A stretch of 64,000 bases of DNA from Ophiodon elongatus (GCA_016806645.1 JACSYO010000981.1:675001-739000); one strand, 5' to 3'. Shown: positions 39,101-58,399, numbered from the stretch's first letter. The notes: generated from the sequence alone by a model not told the origin. A program made the numbers and translations.

Positions 39101-40129
39101 CGTAACTGTGAACAATGGAAGAGTCATCATCCACTGCGTGAGTTTAAAAAAAACACACATATCCAGTGAACACTGATATTATTAGATAGATAGATAGATA
39201 CTTTATTAATCCCGCAAGGGGACATTTTTTTACTACTGAAGCATTTGTACATACAGGTAAGAACAATATATACAACAAATAGAATAGAATAATAATAAGA
39301 AAATAAGAAAAATGCACAATATATACAACAAATTGAATAGAATAAGAAGAAAATAAGAAAAACGCACAATATATACAACAAATAGAATAGAAGAAGAAGA
39401 AGAAAATAAGAACAATGCACAATATATACAACAAATAGAATAGAAGAAGAAGAAGAAGATAAGAAAAATGCACAATATATACAACAGATAGAATAGAATA
39501 ATAATATTAAATTAAATTAACTAACAAAACGAAACAGTAGTGCAAATATGTAGCCATCAAACAAACAAAGGTGCTGTAGTTGAGAGGTTGATTTATTAAA
39601 AAATGGTTGATTATCTAAAGTAGTACGACATTTGAATATGAGGAAGTATTTTTAAAGCCACTGCTGATTTTAAAACGCTTTAGTCTGGCGCCACCTGGTG
39701 TTAGCATCAAGAACGACACCGTGGCAGACGTTCCCACTGATACGAACCATATCTGGACAACGTGAACATTTATGGATGCCATTATGGAATTCAAACATTT
39801 AAATTAGTAAAGCACAACTCTTTTTTTTATTTTATTTTTTTTATTTGTTTCTCAAAGGCTCTGTTTCTGCTTTAGTGGACAGCACCACGTCATCTGCAGA
39901 AAGCATCAACCTCTTCAGCAGCTCAGAGCCCAGCTGCCTGTCGGCCATCGGGGGAGAGTTGGTGGACGACGCCTCCTCGGTCGCGTCCCAGAGTCCGAAG
40001 CCCCGCCCTCCGCTTTGCCGGACCCCGAGCCTGAAGAGAGACAGCTCACCGGCGGTTACCAGAGAGAAACCAGGTGTAGCCCCCAAACCTCCACATGTGG
40101 CTAACGCTCAGGTACAGGTGAAGGTGTGA
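24272..40129 (+). CDS. kiaa1755: KIAA1755-type RhoGEF (Sec14-spectrin-DH-PH), 22 coding exons
   Basis: Exons: 24272-24469, 24622-26839, 26976-27179, 28167-28287, 28415-28508, 28885-28971, 30050-30166, 30255-30353, 30603-30754, 31287-31425, 32918-33040, 33183-33380, 33739-34439, 34713-35165, 36238-36487, 36780-36869, 37149-37475, 37562-37732, 37975-38152, 38237-38353, 38886-39047, 39858-40129. All junctions keep frame, giving about 2,156 residues. The N-terminal block (LYPPFEATAPTLLSQLF, then GWPLCLRDRVVVHLAP) is the signature shared by KIAA1755, ARHGEF40 and PLEKHG4B. Next come a 2.2-kb low-complexity exon, a CRAL-TRIO-like fold, spectrin-like helices, DH and PH domains and a Ser-rich tail. 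The predicted role is guanine exchange on Rho GTPases at membrane or cytoskeleton. The start codon was not found: the first exon opens in mid-frame (NLDSLESSIQ), so a short upstream exon carries the Met. The acceptor at 38,886 (CTTAG) is chosen by frame. Synteny with tgm2 and rprd1b favours KIAA1755 over PLEKHG4. Confidence 0.85.
24622..26839 (+). other. kiaa1755: Giant 2.2-kb exon of the RhoGEF gene, mostly disordered
   Basis: One 2,218-bp exon encodes about 740 residues. The first 110 finish the conserved N-terminal block (AQYSDVLFLCEGWPL to RLPWERVAVPDFVDVP). The rest is Ser/Pro/Gln/Thr-rich and looks disordered, with two islands that look conserved: GEYIDILQATMLF (25,557-25,595), and VRTVRFSEKPCTPCMRRR followed by RCRYRDSYQAAIQNPVPF (about 25,911-26,052). 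A Gln/Ala-rich segment (QAQSQAHGQ region, 25,600-25,800) lies between them. Confidence 0.85.
27655..27670. repeat. Poly-G run
   Basis: About 14 G in a row within an intron of the RhoGEF gene; G-quadruplex or indel-prone. Confidence 0.85.
27715..27935. repeat. AT arrays around a dispersed repeat unit
   Basis: TA-rich arrays flank a unique core (AAATTCTTAACTTGTGCAGC to GGCTTATTATTATTTG, 27,809-27,861) that recurs at 30,908-30,958 in another intron of the same gene. The AT-rich sequence preceding the core is inverted between the two copies. Confidence 0.75.
28107..28161. repeat. (CT)n tract abutting an exon acceptor
   Basis: CT repeats with CCCTCTCT interruptions end in CCCCCTCCAG at the acceptor of the exon starting 28,167, so the microsatellite forms the polypyrimidine tract. 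Confidence 0.9.
28167..30166 (+). other. kiaa1755: CRAL-TRIO (Sec14)-like domain exons
   Basis: Four exons (28167-28287, 28415-28508, 28885-28971, 30050-30166) encode GGRDRTGRAVVELYG, LLQMLLYFRTITRREIREAG, MTLIFDSRR and NSFVLLVNKENG, the pattern of the Sec14-like domain found in PLEKHG4, MCF2 and ARHGEF40 relatives. In that group the domain is thought to help membrane or autoinhibitory contacts. The last exon ends WIELHQ. Confidence 0.75.
29640..29965 (+). mobile_element. Non-LTR retroelement 3' end
   Basis: The segment 29,836-29,965 ends CACTGTAAGTCGCTTTGG ATAAAAGCGTCTGCTAAAT, the common teleost L2/CR1-like tail motif, followed by A/T-rich sequence. It matches in reverse complement the element at 45,375-45,560 (ACCAAGTGCTATAA and CAAGAATCAAGAAAGTACAA side). 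The 29,640-29,720 part (TTTATTTCAGGACAATGCAC) resembles a second family seen at 47,243. Confidence 0.75.
30846..30960. repeat. AT array plus second copy of the GTGCAGCTGCAGCAC unit
   Basis: Contains the core shared with 27,809-27,861, with near identity over about 50 bp. The AT-rich part to its left (ATTATAATTTAATTTAG) is the reverse complement of the matching part in the other copy. Confidence 0.75.
31498..32324. mobile_element. Non-autonomous hAT-type element with internal TTC expansion
   Basis: Left end CCGCGGTCCTCAAACC and right end GGTTGGGGACCACTG form an imperfect terminal inverted repeat of the hAT CAGNGGTCCCCAACC type. Flanking octamers ATGTAGGA (31,490-31,497) and ATATAGGA (32,325-32,332) match 7 of 8, as expected for a hAT target duplication. 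Subterminal GGACCGG/GGTACCGGTCC motifs are palindromic. Inside are a 14-bp GATAAATATGACGT array (31,580-31,668) and TTC arrays (31,845-32,138). No transposase is present. It sits in the intron between exons 31,425 and 32,918. Confidence 0.88.
31845..32138. repeat. (TTC)n arrays interleaved with a TCTGTCTCCTCATTGG unit
   Basis: TTC arrays are separated by four copies of TCTGTCTCCTCATTGGTTC (at about 31,858, 31,934, 31,966 and 32,055). This gives a composite tandem repeat within the hAT element. Triplex candidate; the polyserine, polyphenylalanine and polyglutamate frames are artefacts. Confidence 0.9.
33061..33143. repeat. (CT)n tract filling a short intron
   Basis: About 40 CT units fill much of the 142-bp intron between exons 33,040 and 33,183 of the RhoGEF gene. 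They lie immediately upstream of the acceptor. Confidence 0.95.
36238..37475 (+). other. kiaa1755: DH (RhoGEF) domain exons
   Basis: Three exons encode the catalytic Dbl-homology fold: CR1 is RVLEELVFTEREYVRSLGYI, followed by GNLEKLYDFHSHYFLPELEAC, FLRHSESFGLYALYSKNKP, the CR3 helix LSSYLLRPIQRISKYSLLLQ, and LVRFQMRHGNDLLTMDAI. The TERxYV and LRPIQRxxKY motifs needed for GTPase contact are intact. About 30 extra residues (about 37,302-37,388, Cys/Gly- then Arg/Glu-rich) sit just before the last helix. Confidence 0.9.
37562..38152 (+). other. kiaa1755: PH domain exons
   Basis: Two exons (37562-37732, 37975-38152) encode VNLKEQGQLIRQDEFTV, RRVFLFEDLILFSKTKK, YVYKQSFKTSDIGMT, LCFEIWFRRRKSEDTYTL and the terminal helix EVKQVWTTDLERILWDQA with its invariant Trp. 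This is the PH domain directly following DH, as in PLEKHG4 and MCF2 family exchange factors. Confidence 0.9.
39183..39540 (-). mobile_element. Retroelement 3' tail (minus), in RhoGEF last intron
   Basis: Starts with GATA repeats, then ACTTTATTAATCCCGCAAGG, then four tandem copies of an AACAATATATACAACAAATAG / AATAAGAAAAATGCAC unit of about 58-65 bp. It is the reverse-oriented, longest copy of the family seen at 18,690, 23,395, 47,769 and 49,406. Confidence 0.8.
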
Positions 40130-40138
40130 CACTATGTA

Positions 40139-40350
40139 TGTACACTGTAAAAAAAAACAAAAAAAAAAACTGTGTAATATACGGTAAATTACTGGCAGCT
40201 GTGGATGACAGAACTTCACCGTAAAAAAAAAATAAAGTGAGAATGTATGTATGTAAGACATTACAGTATGACTTTTTTGCAACCGTAAAATTCACAGTTG
40301 AGAACAGTTTTTTGTTTACGGTAAATTACTATTAAAAAAACAGATATGTA
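40139..40350. mobile_element. MITE-like palindromic repeat
   Basis: ACACTGTAAAAAA near the start and repeated TTTACGGTAAATTACT / CCGTAAAATTCACAG motifs in both orientations give an imperfect inverted repeat. It begins directly after the stop at 40,127-40,129, inside what would be an intron if the exon at 40,682 is used. Confidence 0.5.
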
Positions 40351-40681
40351 TCAACTGAAGACAATGTGACAAGACTGAAAATGGTTGTTTCTCTAAAGTT
40401 GTGGTGGTTTGAAAAAAGTCCTGAATGTGTGTCAAGATAAAAGTCAACACTCAAGAAACTATTAGCTCTATTAGAAAAAAGATACTAATAGAAAAAAATC
40501 TATGAGAATAAAATAAACATATTTTGAAATATTTCACAATATGTTTAAAGGTTAGTGTCAAATTTATGAATAAAGAGGAATACATGTTGATAAGTAAAAA
40601 GAACCAAGAACACATGTTGTGTTTGTTTCTTTTTACATTTTATTTTAGTTTTGCTATAATATTTGATATCTTGCATTGCAG

Positions 40682-40720
40682 GAGGATGACTTTATAATTG
40701 GAAAATCAACAGAAGTTTAA
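40682..40720 (+). CDS. kiaa1755: Possible alternative last coding exon of the RhoGEF gene
   Basis: A CAG acceptor at 40,679-40,681 is followed by EDDFIIGKSTEV and a stop (40,718-40,720). It keeps frame if the preceding exon is spliced at the donor after NAQ (CAG|GTACAG, about 40,111) or NAQVQ (CAG|GTGAAG, about 40,117). The tail TEV-COOH fits a class I PDZ ligand. An AATAAA at about 40,766 would serve as polyadenylation signal. Without this splice the protein ends QVQVKV at 40,129. The acidic DDF and PDZ-like end make this exon plausible, but it is short and needs transcript support. Confidence 0.5.
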   Translation, partial: EDDFIIGKSTEV

Positions 40721-40879
40721 CCCTGGATTTCCTGCAGGAGGTAAAAAGAAAAGTGAATGTAAAAAATAAAATAACCTCATCTTATGGTTGAGGTTTTTAT
40801 TTGAAAAGTAAAATAATCATTAACTTAAATCTGCTTTTAAGCTGTGATGCTAGTTATGTTTTTGTTTTGTTTATTAATG

Positions 40880-41000
40880 TTATAATATCATCTCTCTGCC
40901 TTGTTTATATTGTTATTGATTGTATTGTTTCTGTTTTTACCATGTAAAGTGCCTTTGAGTAAAGTGCCATACAAATATAATTTGGTATTATTATTATTAT
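40880..41000 (+). mobile_element. Non-LTR retroelement tail
   Basis: GTAAAGTGCCTTTGAGTAAA, then ATACAAATATAATTTGG and ATTATTATTATTAT, the usual end of teleost L2-like elements that terminate in TTA/ATT repeats. Confidence 0.65.
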
Positions 41001-41179
41001 AATTAATCCGTACACACAGTAACACTTAAATGACACATTTGGGAATATTCCAACTCTAAACCAACCCCGTATTTACTTTATTTTTTATTTCATAAATCAA
41101 TCCTTTCTATTTGTATAGCAGCAGCCATCTCAGATAACCTCGCTTTGCACGAAAGGTGTTGCATTAATCGAATTATTAT

Positions 41180-41181
41180 CA

Positions 41182-41212
<31 letters not shown>

Positions 41213-41213
41213 C
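41180..41213. repeat. (ATT)n microsatellite
   Basis: About ten ATT units. Confidence 0.9.
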
Positions 41214-42329
41214 TTATTGTTGTAAAAATAATTTGTTCCTTAAATATTGTTGCAGATCATCAGACCTGCGGGGGATCCCACGGCCACCAGACGGAACTTT
41301 CTTCTGCGTGAACAAAGACAATATTTTCTGTGGCTACACATCACAAGGAAGTCAGCTTTGTCTGGTCACAAGCTTTTGCTTTGAAAGATTTACTGAAGCA
41401 GTTGGAGGTTTTTGGTGTGTTGATATCATGTGTCTTATATCACATATAGACTGACGGCACAAGAAGAGGCCACGTGGATGACGTGGCTGAGGGATTCGTC
41501 GCGAGACACTATTTTGTGGGATCCTCTGTGCCGTGCAGCTCGCACAATTATTAATACGCAGCGATTTATTACCTTCATGCAAATCACACAACAGCTTGTG
41601 TGGAAGAAACGCACGTGACCAGCATCGAAAACGCATTTGAGTGTTTCCACGCTCCTTTATGTTTGAGTTTTGTCTTTACAAAGAGCGGAGCATCGTTGCT
41701 CTCTGCACAAATGAAGCCGGTTGTTTAGGTGACGCGGTCACGAGGGAAACTATGGTCCGAGCCCAGAGCTATTCACTGGCCCTCAGCCCAGTACGAGCTG
41801 GAGGGGCAGAACTTAAAGTCGATGACCATAAATAGAGAAGCGTGTGTGCTTCTGCAGATACAGAGAAGTGAAAGGATTTTGATGGTGTATTTATTATTAT
41901 AGATTTAATTCACGTATAAAGATATTTCTTTTTCTCCACGCTTTACGGGTTTCCTATTTATTTCTTTTTGGGGACGTTTTTATACTGCCTACACATTTGC
42001 TTTTATCTGTCTGGCTTTGGGATTCTTACAGTAGTCCTGTATTTAATAACTTATCAGATGGGACCGACCACTTGCATGTGTGTTTTTCACATCTGGATTT
42101 GAACTGCTCTGCACCCCATGCATTAAATATAAATATATATATAGAGAAAATATCTTGAGAGACCAGGTTGTCTACACAAGTGTAATCACTGCATAGTGAG
42201 AAGTATCCAGGCAATGGTTCATAGTGATCAATGCTCCAGCTACACCCGCGGACAAGATGACTTTATTATCCTCACTAATTATTGATGAAACAGATCATAT
42301 TGTCATCCTCTGTTTATTTTATTTTAAGC

Positions 42330-42689
42330 CAGGGGTGTCAAACTCATTTTAGCTCAGGGGCCACATGGAGAAAAATCTATTCTCAAGTGGGCCGGACCGA
42401 TAAAATCATGGCATAATAACTTAAAAATAACGACAACTTCAGATTGTTTTCTTTGTTTTACTTAGGTCCAAAATAGTACAAGCACATTCTGAAAATGTAC
42501 ACAACACAAAAAATCCTCTTGACAAAACACTTCAAGTTAGTTGAAAATTCTGAGGAAAGAATAGGTGCAATTTCAAGAACACAATGCTTCAAAATTGCAG
42601 CTCAATTTTATGCAAAATCATCTCGCAGGCCGGATTAAACCCATTCGCGGGCCTGATCCGGCCCGCGGGCCGTATGTTTGACACCCCTG
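42330..42689. mobile_element. 360-bp non-autonomous hAT element
   Basis: Perfect 14-bp terminal inverted repeats CAGGGGTGTCAAAC and GTTTGACACCCCTG. Flanking octamers TTTTAAGC (42,322-42,329) and TTTTAAAC (42,690-42,697) match 7 of 8, the hAT target-duplication length. Subterminal GGGCCACATGG and GGCCCGCGGGCC motifs are typical of this vertebrate MITE group. No coding capacity. Confidence 0.92.
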
Positions 42690-43799
42690 TTTTAAACCCA
42701 TTAACTTTTTAAGACATGGCAGATCCATGTTTTTATTGCTTACTTGCTTTTTCTTATTATTACACGCGTTATTATTCGCTTATTCAAATGTAGAGTCCAT
42801 CGTGGTTTTCTTTCTTTCTTTCTTTCTGTTTTTTTTTTGTTTGTTTTTTTAAGATAAATTCTGAGTTTCGTATTGTGTGGTTTCTTCCCTCTTGACTGAC
42901 AGACTGCAGGAACATGACGATGTGGCCCCAGACTGTCTTGATGCTTCACTTCCTTATTCCACAGACACATGACAGCCCCAGACACTCATTGCAAAAGGTT
43001 TTATTTCCCTTTTTGCTGTTTTAAGTGGTGTTTCAAGTTACACCACTGCAGTTGAAATCAGTTTTTCAGTTCTTTATTTCATGTTTCCTGAGTATTCCTC
43101 TGGTAAAAATACATTTGTGGACACATTTGATGAACTATAAAGCCACAGTCCCTTCTGTTCAGCCTTCACCGGACTGTTTTGTTCCTTTTTAATCCAACAA
43201 TCAAAAAAAAAACGCACACTCAAGTTGCAGTTTCAAGACATTTTTACAACTTCCCCCCAGGAGCTCAAAAATATAAAAGTGAAAGTCCTATCATGTGACC
43301 TGAGAAGAATATGTGACGTATTTTACTGCCTTGCAACAGAAGTTTTAACTGTACTATGTGTCATTTCACGTTTTACAGTGTAGAATTTACAGTTTCTGAT
43401 TAATCTTGAATTATAATATATTTATTTATGTTGAATCGTAAATTAATTTACAATAATTTGCAGTTACAAAACGTTACATCAATAATTAATGAAAAAAAAA
43501 ATCACGATAACGCATCTGGTGCATGTAGATGTGTTTATTGTGATATGTTATATTCTATATTATGTAACACACAAAATACCTCAACTGTGCATTACCTGTA
43601 ATTTGCTGACTGAGGACCAACAAAAGTAACAGGATGTTTGGATGTTTGAGCTTTTGTTTCCAGCAGAAATATTTCACAACAAGTTTAAAGGTCAGTGTCA
43701 CATTCATGAATTAAGAGGAATACGCGTTATAAGTCTAAAAAAAGAATAACTGATGCAGCAAATGCAAAGATGGGGGCGTCAAGATCAGGTTTCACATGC

Positions 43800-43807
43800 T
43801 ATAAATA
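43800..43807 (+). promoter_or_regulatory. tgm2: TATA box of the transglutaminase gene
   Basis: TATAAATA about 95 bp before the start codon, which predicts transcription start near 43,830 and a 5' UTR of about 65 nt. The spacing and match are good; no CpG island surrounds it, consistent with a regulated TATA promoter. Confidence 0.6.
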
Positions 43808-43894
43808 CAGGGTCCGTTACACTGAAGGGTCGTTAAGTAATAAGCACATGCAGGCTGCATACAGAAGAGGAGGGACACGAACTCAAGTGCAAAC

Positions 43895-53638
<9,744 letters not shown>

Positions 53639-54729
53639 AAAGGTTTCCAAAGTCTAGCAACAGTAACTGTAGCAGGTGAGATTACAAGACTGAGACTAGG
53701 TATTTTTTAATCCACTTATCCATATGTTGTACTAGAACATACCATATTATTATACTACACGCAATAAAAGTATTTTCTTGAGTAATTTCATAATGAAACA
53801 CAATGATCCATATCCACTTACCATTATGATAATGTCCATGGTAAGTTACAATATCATTATTAGCTTCAGTAAAGATACTGAGAAACAAATTTACTTTACT
53901 CTAATGATTAATAATGGAGTATTCATTTTGATTTCTTCACATTTAAATGTAAAAATAAAGCTTTGAGTAGAGCATTTGTATGTTGAAGGGATCAGTGCTT
54001 CTTCGCCTCTTTTTAGGAAACATTTTGTTATTGATGATGAAGAAAGAAATCCAATTTGCTGACTACAAATAAAAATTTGCCAAATATAATTCTTGGTGGT
54101 ATTTGTTGTCCTGTGGTGTGTTTGTGTACCTGCATACATAGTAAAAATACAGTATATCCCTTTTGTTTAGAGCATGATAAATAGCCCAGGCCACAAGTAT
54201 TGGCCTTTATTATCTTATTATTAAGATATATTGGCTGTGAGCCAATGAAGTGACTTCAGTACTGGAGTCATGTGTTTTTCGTGTATGTGTAAAGACTCTG
54301 GCTGATACATTTTGAATGAGCTGGAGCTCATTTATTATATTTCTAGGATATTTTGCCTTTGTTAGATGCAGTACAAAGCAGACAAAGGTCCCTCACCGGA
54401 CTTGAACCGGAGGCTTTGTGAGTATGTCATCAATACCAGGAGGCCCCAAGTTAATACATTTCTTTTGCCAACATATTTACTTAGTGCAGTATTAGTTAAG
54501 TACTCAGATTTAGATTTAACTGAGTTTTATGGATCAGTAGACTCTGGAGCAACCTAGTGTTTGTGTTGCATGAAACACACATGAAATACACAAAATCATC
54601 AATGTTCATGCTGTTGTATCGAGCCACACAAACTTAAAATCTGTTATTACTGAAATTACAGCAGCACTGCCATAGTTCAATGCATTGAGACATTTATTTA
54701 CACAACAATACAGATCATAGTCAGGCGGA
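53639..54729. other. Tail-to-tail intergenic region of tgm2 and klhl10
   Basis: Contains the tgm2 3' UTR with AATAAA at 53,763-53,768 and further AATAAA copies near 53,955 and 54,067. On the other strand it has the likely klhl10 polyadenylation signal (TTTATT on +, 54,693-54,698), about 32 bp beyond the klhl10 stop. No other gene is visible. Confidence 0.7.
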
Positions 54730-57700
54730 TTATTCCATTTCATCTTCCTCTATATCGGAAAATTGCGGGGTATGATAAGGGGCAGAGTACTCGGCCAAGT
54801 TGGGGAGTCCGTGCACCACGCAACAGCTCAGGGCGCTGCGGGAGACCTCCATGTCGCTGCCATAAGACCACTCGCTGGCTTCGATGTCATAACACTCGAC
54901 CTCCAAGGTGGTCTTTAGGCCGTTGTAGCCCCCCGCGACAAAGAGACGGTCATCGACCACGGCGATGCCGAAGTTACTGCGGGAGTTCAACATGGAGGGC
55001 ATGGCGCGCCAGGTGTTGGTGTTGGGGTCGTACGCCTCCGCGGTGTCCAGGCGGCTGGTTCCATTGAAGCCGCCGACCTTTAAGAGAAAAAGGGTGACGA
55101 ACTAACGATTAACGATTATTTTTTTCAATTGATGAATTAGTTTGTAAAATATCAGAGAAGGGAATAATGCACCATTACGATTTCCCAAATGTAAAAGTTG
55201 ACACAATTCAAATGTTCGTTGCTTGATTCTGTGTCATGTGAGTATGATCAGTGTTCAATGTGCTTACTGCGAAGACATGGTCGGCGTAGGCAATGACCCC
55301 AATCCCACTGCGTCTGTTGCCCATGGAGGCGATCAGTGTCCACTGGTTCGACTCCGGGTTGTAGCTTTCAGCCGTTGACAGGCACTCGCTCCCATTGAAG
55401 CCGCCGCAAATGTACACCTGTGGGGAATTTAAGAGGTGGTAAGTAATCTTTTGAAGTCGCCCACTAGTCCACAAGTATTATAAAATATTGATCAGAGTCT
55501 GTCGCTAGCTCAGTTTTAGCTTAATGAACGCTTGTCTGTAATGGGCCCTGCAGTCTCGTGCCCTTTTATGTGGATTGTCAGGGCGCTTGCTAATTAGGAT
55601 CAACTGGCACATGCCTTCAATTTATGAGGACAATGGGATTCATGATTATAAAAACACAAGTACGGACAATTCTGCAGTTTTTGAACACAAGAATCCGACT
55701 TTTCTTAGGACCTTTCTCAAGAACAAATTTAAGAAAAGTGGAAACACCACCATTTAAATTATAGTTAAATAATGTAGTGAGTTTTGCTGAATTTATATTT
55801 CTGATTTTCTTTAGTCACGCTCATTTGATTTTAGCCAAATGTTAGCGTTTTACTTCTGCCGTTTGCATTCACGCTACAAAAATCATAATTTAAAAAAAAT
55901 CAAGATTACTTTGCTGACTAAAATGTGTAAGTATCATAAACTTGTGTTTGCTACTTTTTTTGTTGTTGCAATAATCCAAAATCCCTTCCGCTTTTTTTTG
56001 GCGGGAACCACTGCGATGCTAACTTCCCTGCGATGCTAACTTCCCTGCAGCACTCTCTTCAGAGCTGCTCTTTATGGCTCCACCCACCTTTCCACGGAGG
56101 GTTGTGCAGCTGGCGTCACTCCTCCGCTCATGCATGGGCGCGATTAAAGTCCACTGGTTGATTCTGGGCTGATAGCGCTCAGCGCTCCTGTGTCGATCCT
56201 GTCCATTATACCCTCCCATGGCATATATGCACCCGTCCATCACGGTTACGCTGACATAGCAGCGTCTCGCATGCATTTGTGTCACCTCCTGCCAGATGTG
56301 CGTGCCCAGGTCAAACCGGTGCACGGAGCTGAAATGCTCAACACTGTCAAAGCCACCGACACAGTACACCGATCCATTGAGGAAAACCGTGCCATGGTAG
56401 GACCGGGGAGTCTCGTCTTCGTTGTTCGGTACATTGATCCAGCGATCGGCACGGACGTCGTACGCCTCGATGGCGTTGGTGGGTCTGCCGGCGCTCCAGC
56501 CTCCAACAGCCAACAGGATGGCGGAGGACAGGCGTGGCCGGGCCAAAGTGTTATAGAGAGATAAGTCGGGGAACAGCACTGTTTGGAGGTCGAGCATGGC
56601 CACCAGGGTCCGGGTGAGAACCGGTCGACACGCTTTACTTGCCCGCACGAGTACGTTGTTTCTCACGCCGTCTTTGATGAATTTTGGACTCATTAAAGCC
56701 AGCCTGACCTGCACATGAAGACAGAAGTTAGAATTTGTTTTTAGATTCGATTAGATTAGATATTCCTTTATTAGTCCCGCAAGGGGAAATGTACAGGATC
56801 ACAGCAGCAGAAGTATAAAGTGCAGAAGGTAAAGTGCAAACAAGATACAGAGTGAAAGAAACAAGATCCACACAAGTATTATAAATAAGCAAATATGCAT
56901 CAAAACAGTAGTAAAAAGACTGAATGAAATAATTGTATACAGACAGAATAACTGTTATTGCACAGTGTAATTATAATTATATTGCACAGGTTTTAAGTGT
57001 TTTTGTGGTCTTTTTGTGTTAAATTGTCTAAAATAGAGCCCAACCAATACTTCAACATGGCTGATATTATATGCATATATGTCTACCTTTAATTAACAAG
57101 AAATTACAGCAAGTAATACCAAACATACGATGAGGTAATCGAGAAACTTACGTTGGACAAAAGCAGAGAGATGTACTCTCTGCGTTCCTCAGTTGCGTGG
57201 GCGATCCAGCGAAGGATGGCCCCAAACACTATCTTCTCATTCTTGACGTTGAGTCGGTCACTCTCGATGATTTTAACCAGGTCCTTCACAGAGAGCAGCA
57301 GGAACTCATCCGAGGTGGAAGCGACCTCCTCAAAGTGATTCACCGTGTAGAGGAAGGCCTTGTGGTTCAGCTCGGGGGTGTAGTAGACGTCCGTGAACCA
57401 CCAGATGCCGATGCAGTTCGGTGGGGCCAGCTGCTCCTCCAGCAGGGAGCAGCAGACTCGCACGATGCCCTTCACGTTGAACTGGTCGGCCGCTATAAAA
57501 AGCTGCTGTATATTTTCTTGCGTGACAGCGACAAAGTCGATGTAGGCAAACTCAATGATGAGCTTCATGATGTCAGGTGACACGTTGGGGATGTCGAAGA
57601 CCTGATTGTCTGGGGTCGACCAATGGGTGAAGAGGGCTCTGAGAGGCAGGAAGGAGGCACATAAAGGTTTGGAAATAAAGGGGGTCACATTTTCCATTCA

Positions 57701-58008
57701 TAATCACACTTCATTGAATTATATATATTACTAGAAAAGCATATATATATATATATATATATATTACCGGAAAAGTATATATACATATATATGTATGTAT
57801 GTACATCTATATATATATATACATCTATATATATATATATACGTGTATATATATGTATACATATATATACACGTATATATATATGTATATATGTGTACAC
57901 ATATATACACGTATATCTATATATAGATGTACATACATACATATACATGTATATATATTACTAGAAAAGTATATATACGTATATATATGTATAAACCAAA
58001 TATATATA

Positions 58009-58058
<50 letters not shown>

Positions 58059-58399
58059 CTTTCCCATTATAACAAAAATACACGAGTAATCCTTTTAAAA
58101 TGTCTTATTTCACATGTGTGTGTATATCTTCTCCAATAATCAGGGTCACTTATTAATACTGGGTCGCGTTGCAGCTCGTTAACTCCTCCTCGCTGCTAAG
58201 CATTGCTGCTGTTTTTCTACTTATTTGAAGAGTATAAACCCAGCGTGCCCCTGTTTGAACCCCCAGAGAAACCAACTCACTTGAAGTACGGGCTGCAGTT
58301 GCAGAGGATGATCTTGTGCACGGGGAACTCCACGTCCTTCACTCTGATCACCGCGTCGCAGAGCTCCTGCTCCAGCCGGAGCTCATTGTACACCGACAT
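54730..58399 (-). CDS. klhl10: KLHL10-type BTB-BACK-Kelch protein, 574 aa
   Basis: Exons on the minus strand: 58399-58281, 57638-57152, 56708-56088, 55417-55268, 55077-54730; all junctions keep frame. The BTB domain (about 8-115) reads NELRLEQELCDAVIRV and VHKIILCNCSPYFKALF. The BACK domain (about 120-225) follows. Six Kelch repeats (about 255-555) carry GG pairs: AVGGWSAGRPTNAIEAYDVR, CVGGFDSVEHF, AMGGYNGQ, ICGGFNGSE, AVGGFNGTS and VAGGYNGLK. The C-terminus is acidic (DIEEDEME). In mammals KLHL10 is a testis-specific substrate adaptor of CUL3 ubiquitin ligase needed for spermatid development; the same role is inferred. The Met at 58,399 is the only in-frame ATG of the first exon, and about 20 residues fewer precede NELRLE than in human, so an upstream coding exon may exist. 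The gene is convergent with tgm2. Confidence 0.9.
56744..56994 (-). mobile_element. Dispersed retroelement tail, copy 2
   Basis: Near-identical to 44,107-44,366 over most of its length (AGATATTCCTTTATTAGTCC, ACAGGATCACAGCAGCAG, AAATATGCATCAAAACAG). It lacks about 25 bp present in copy 1 and has a short insertion (ATAAAGTGCAGAAGG). It lies in the second klhl10 intron. Confidence 0.8.
57720..58056. repeat. AT-rich array with repeated TTACTAGAAAAG unit
   Basis: TA, TATG and TACG arrays fill the first klhl10 intron. ATTACTAGAAAAGCATATA (57,728), ATTACCGGAAAAGTATATA (57,763) and ATTACTAGAAAAGTATATA (57,957) are three copies of one motif. The tyrosine/isoleucine-rich frames on both strands are artefacts. 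Confidence 0.9.

Larger units (their letters stand above)
40721..43790. other. Intergenic stretch between RhoGEF and transglutaminase genes
   Basis: No coding exon recognised. It holds a retroelement tail (40,880-41,000), an ATT array (41,180-41,212), a small hAT element (42,330-42,689) and a diverged copy (43,663-43,750) of sequence also at 40,525-40,610. Confidence 0.7.
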
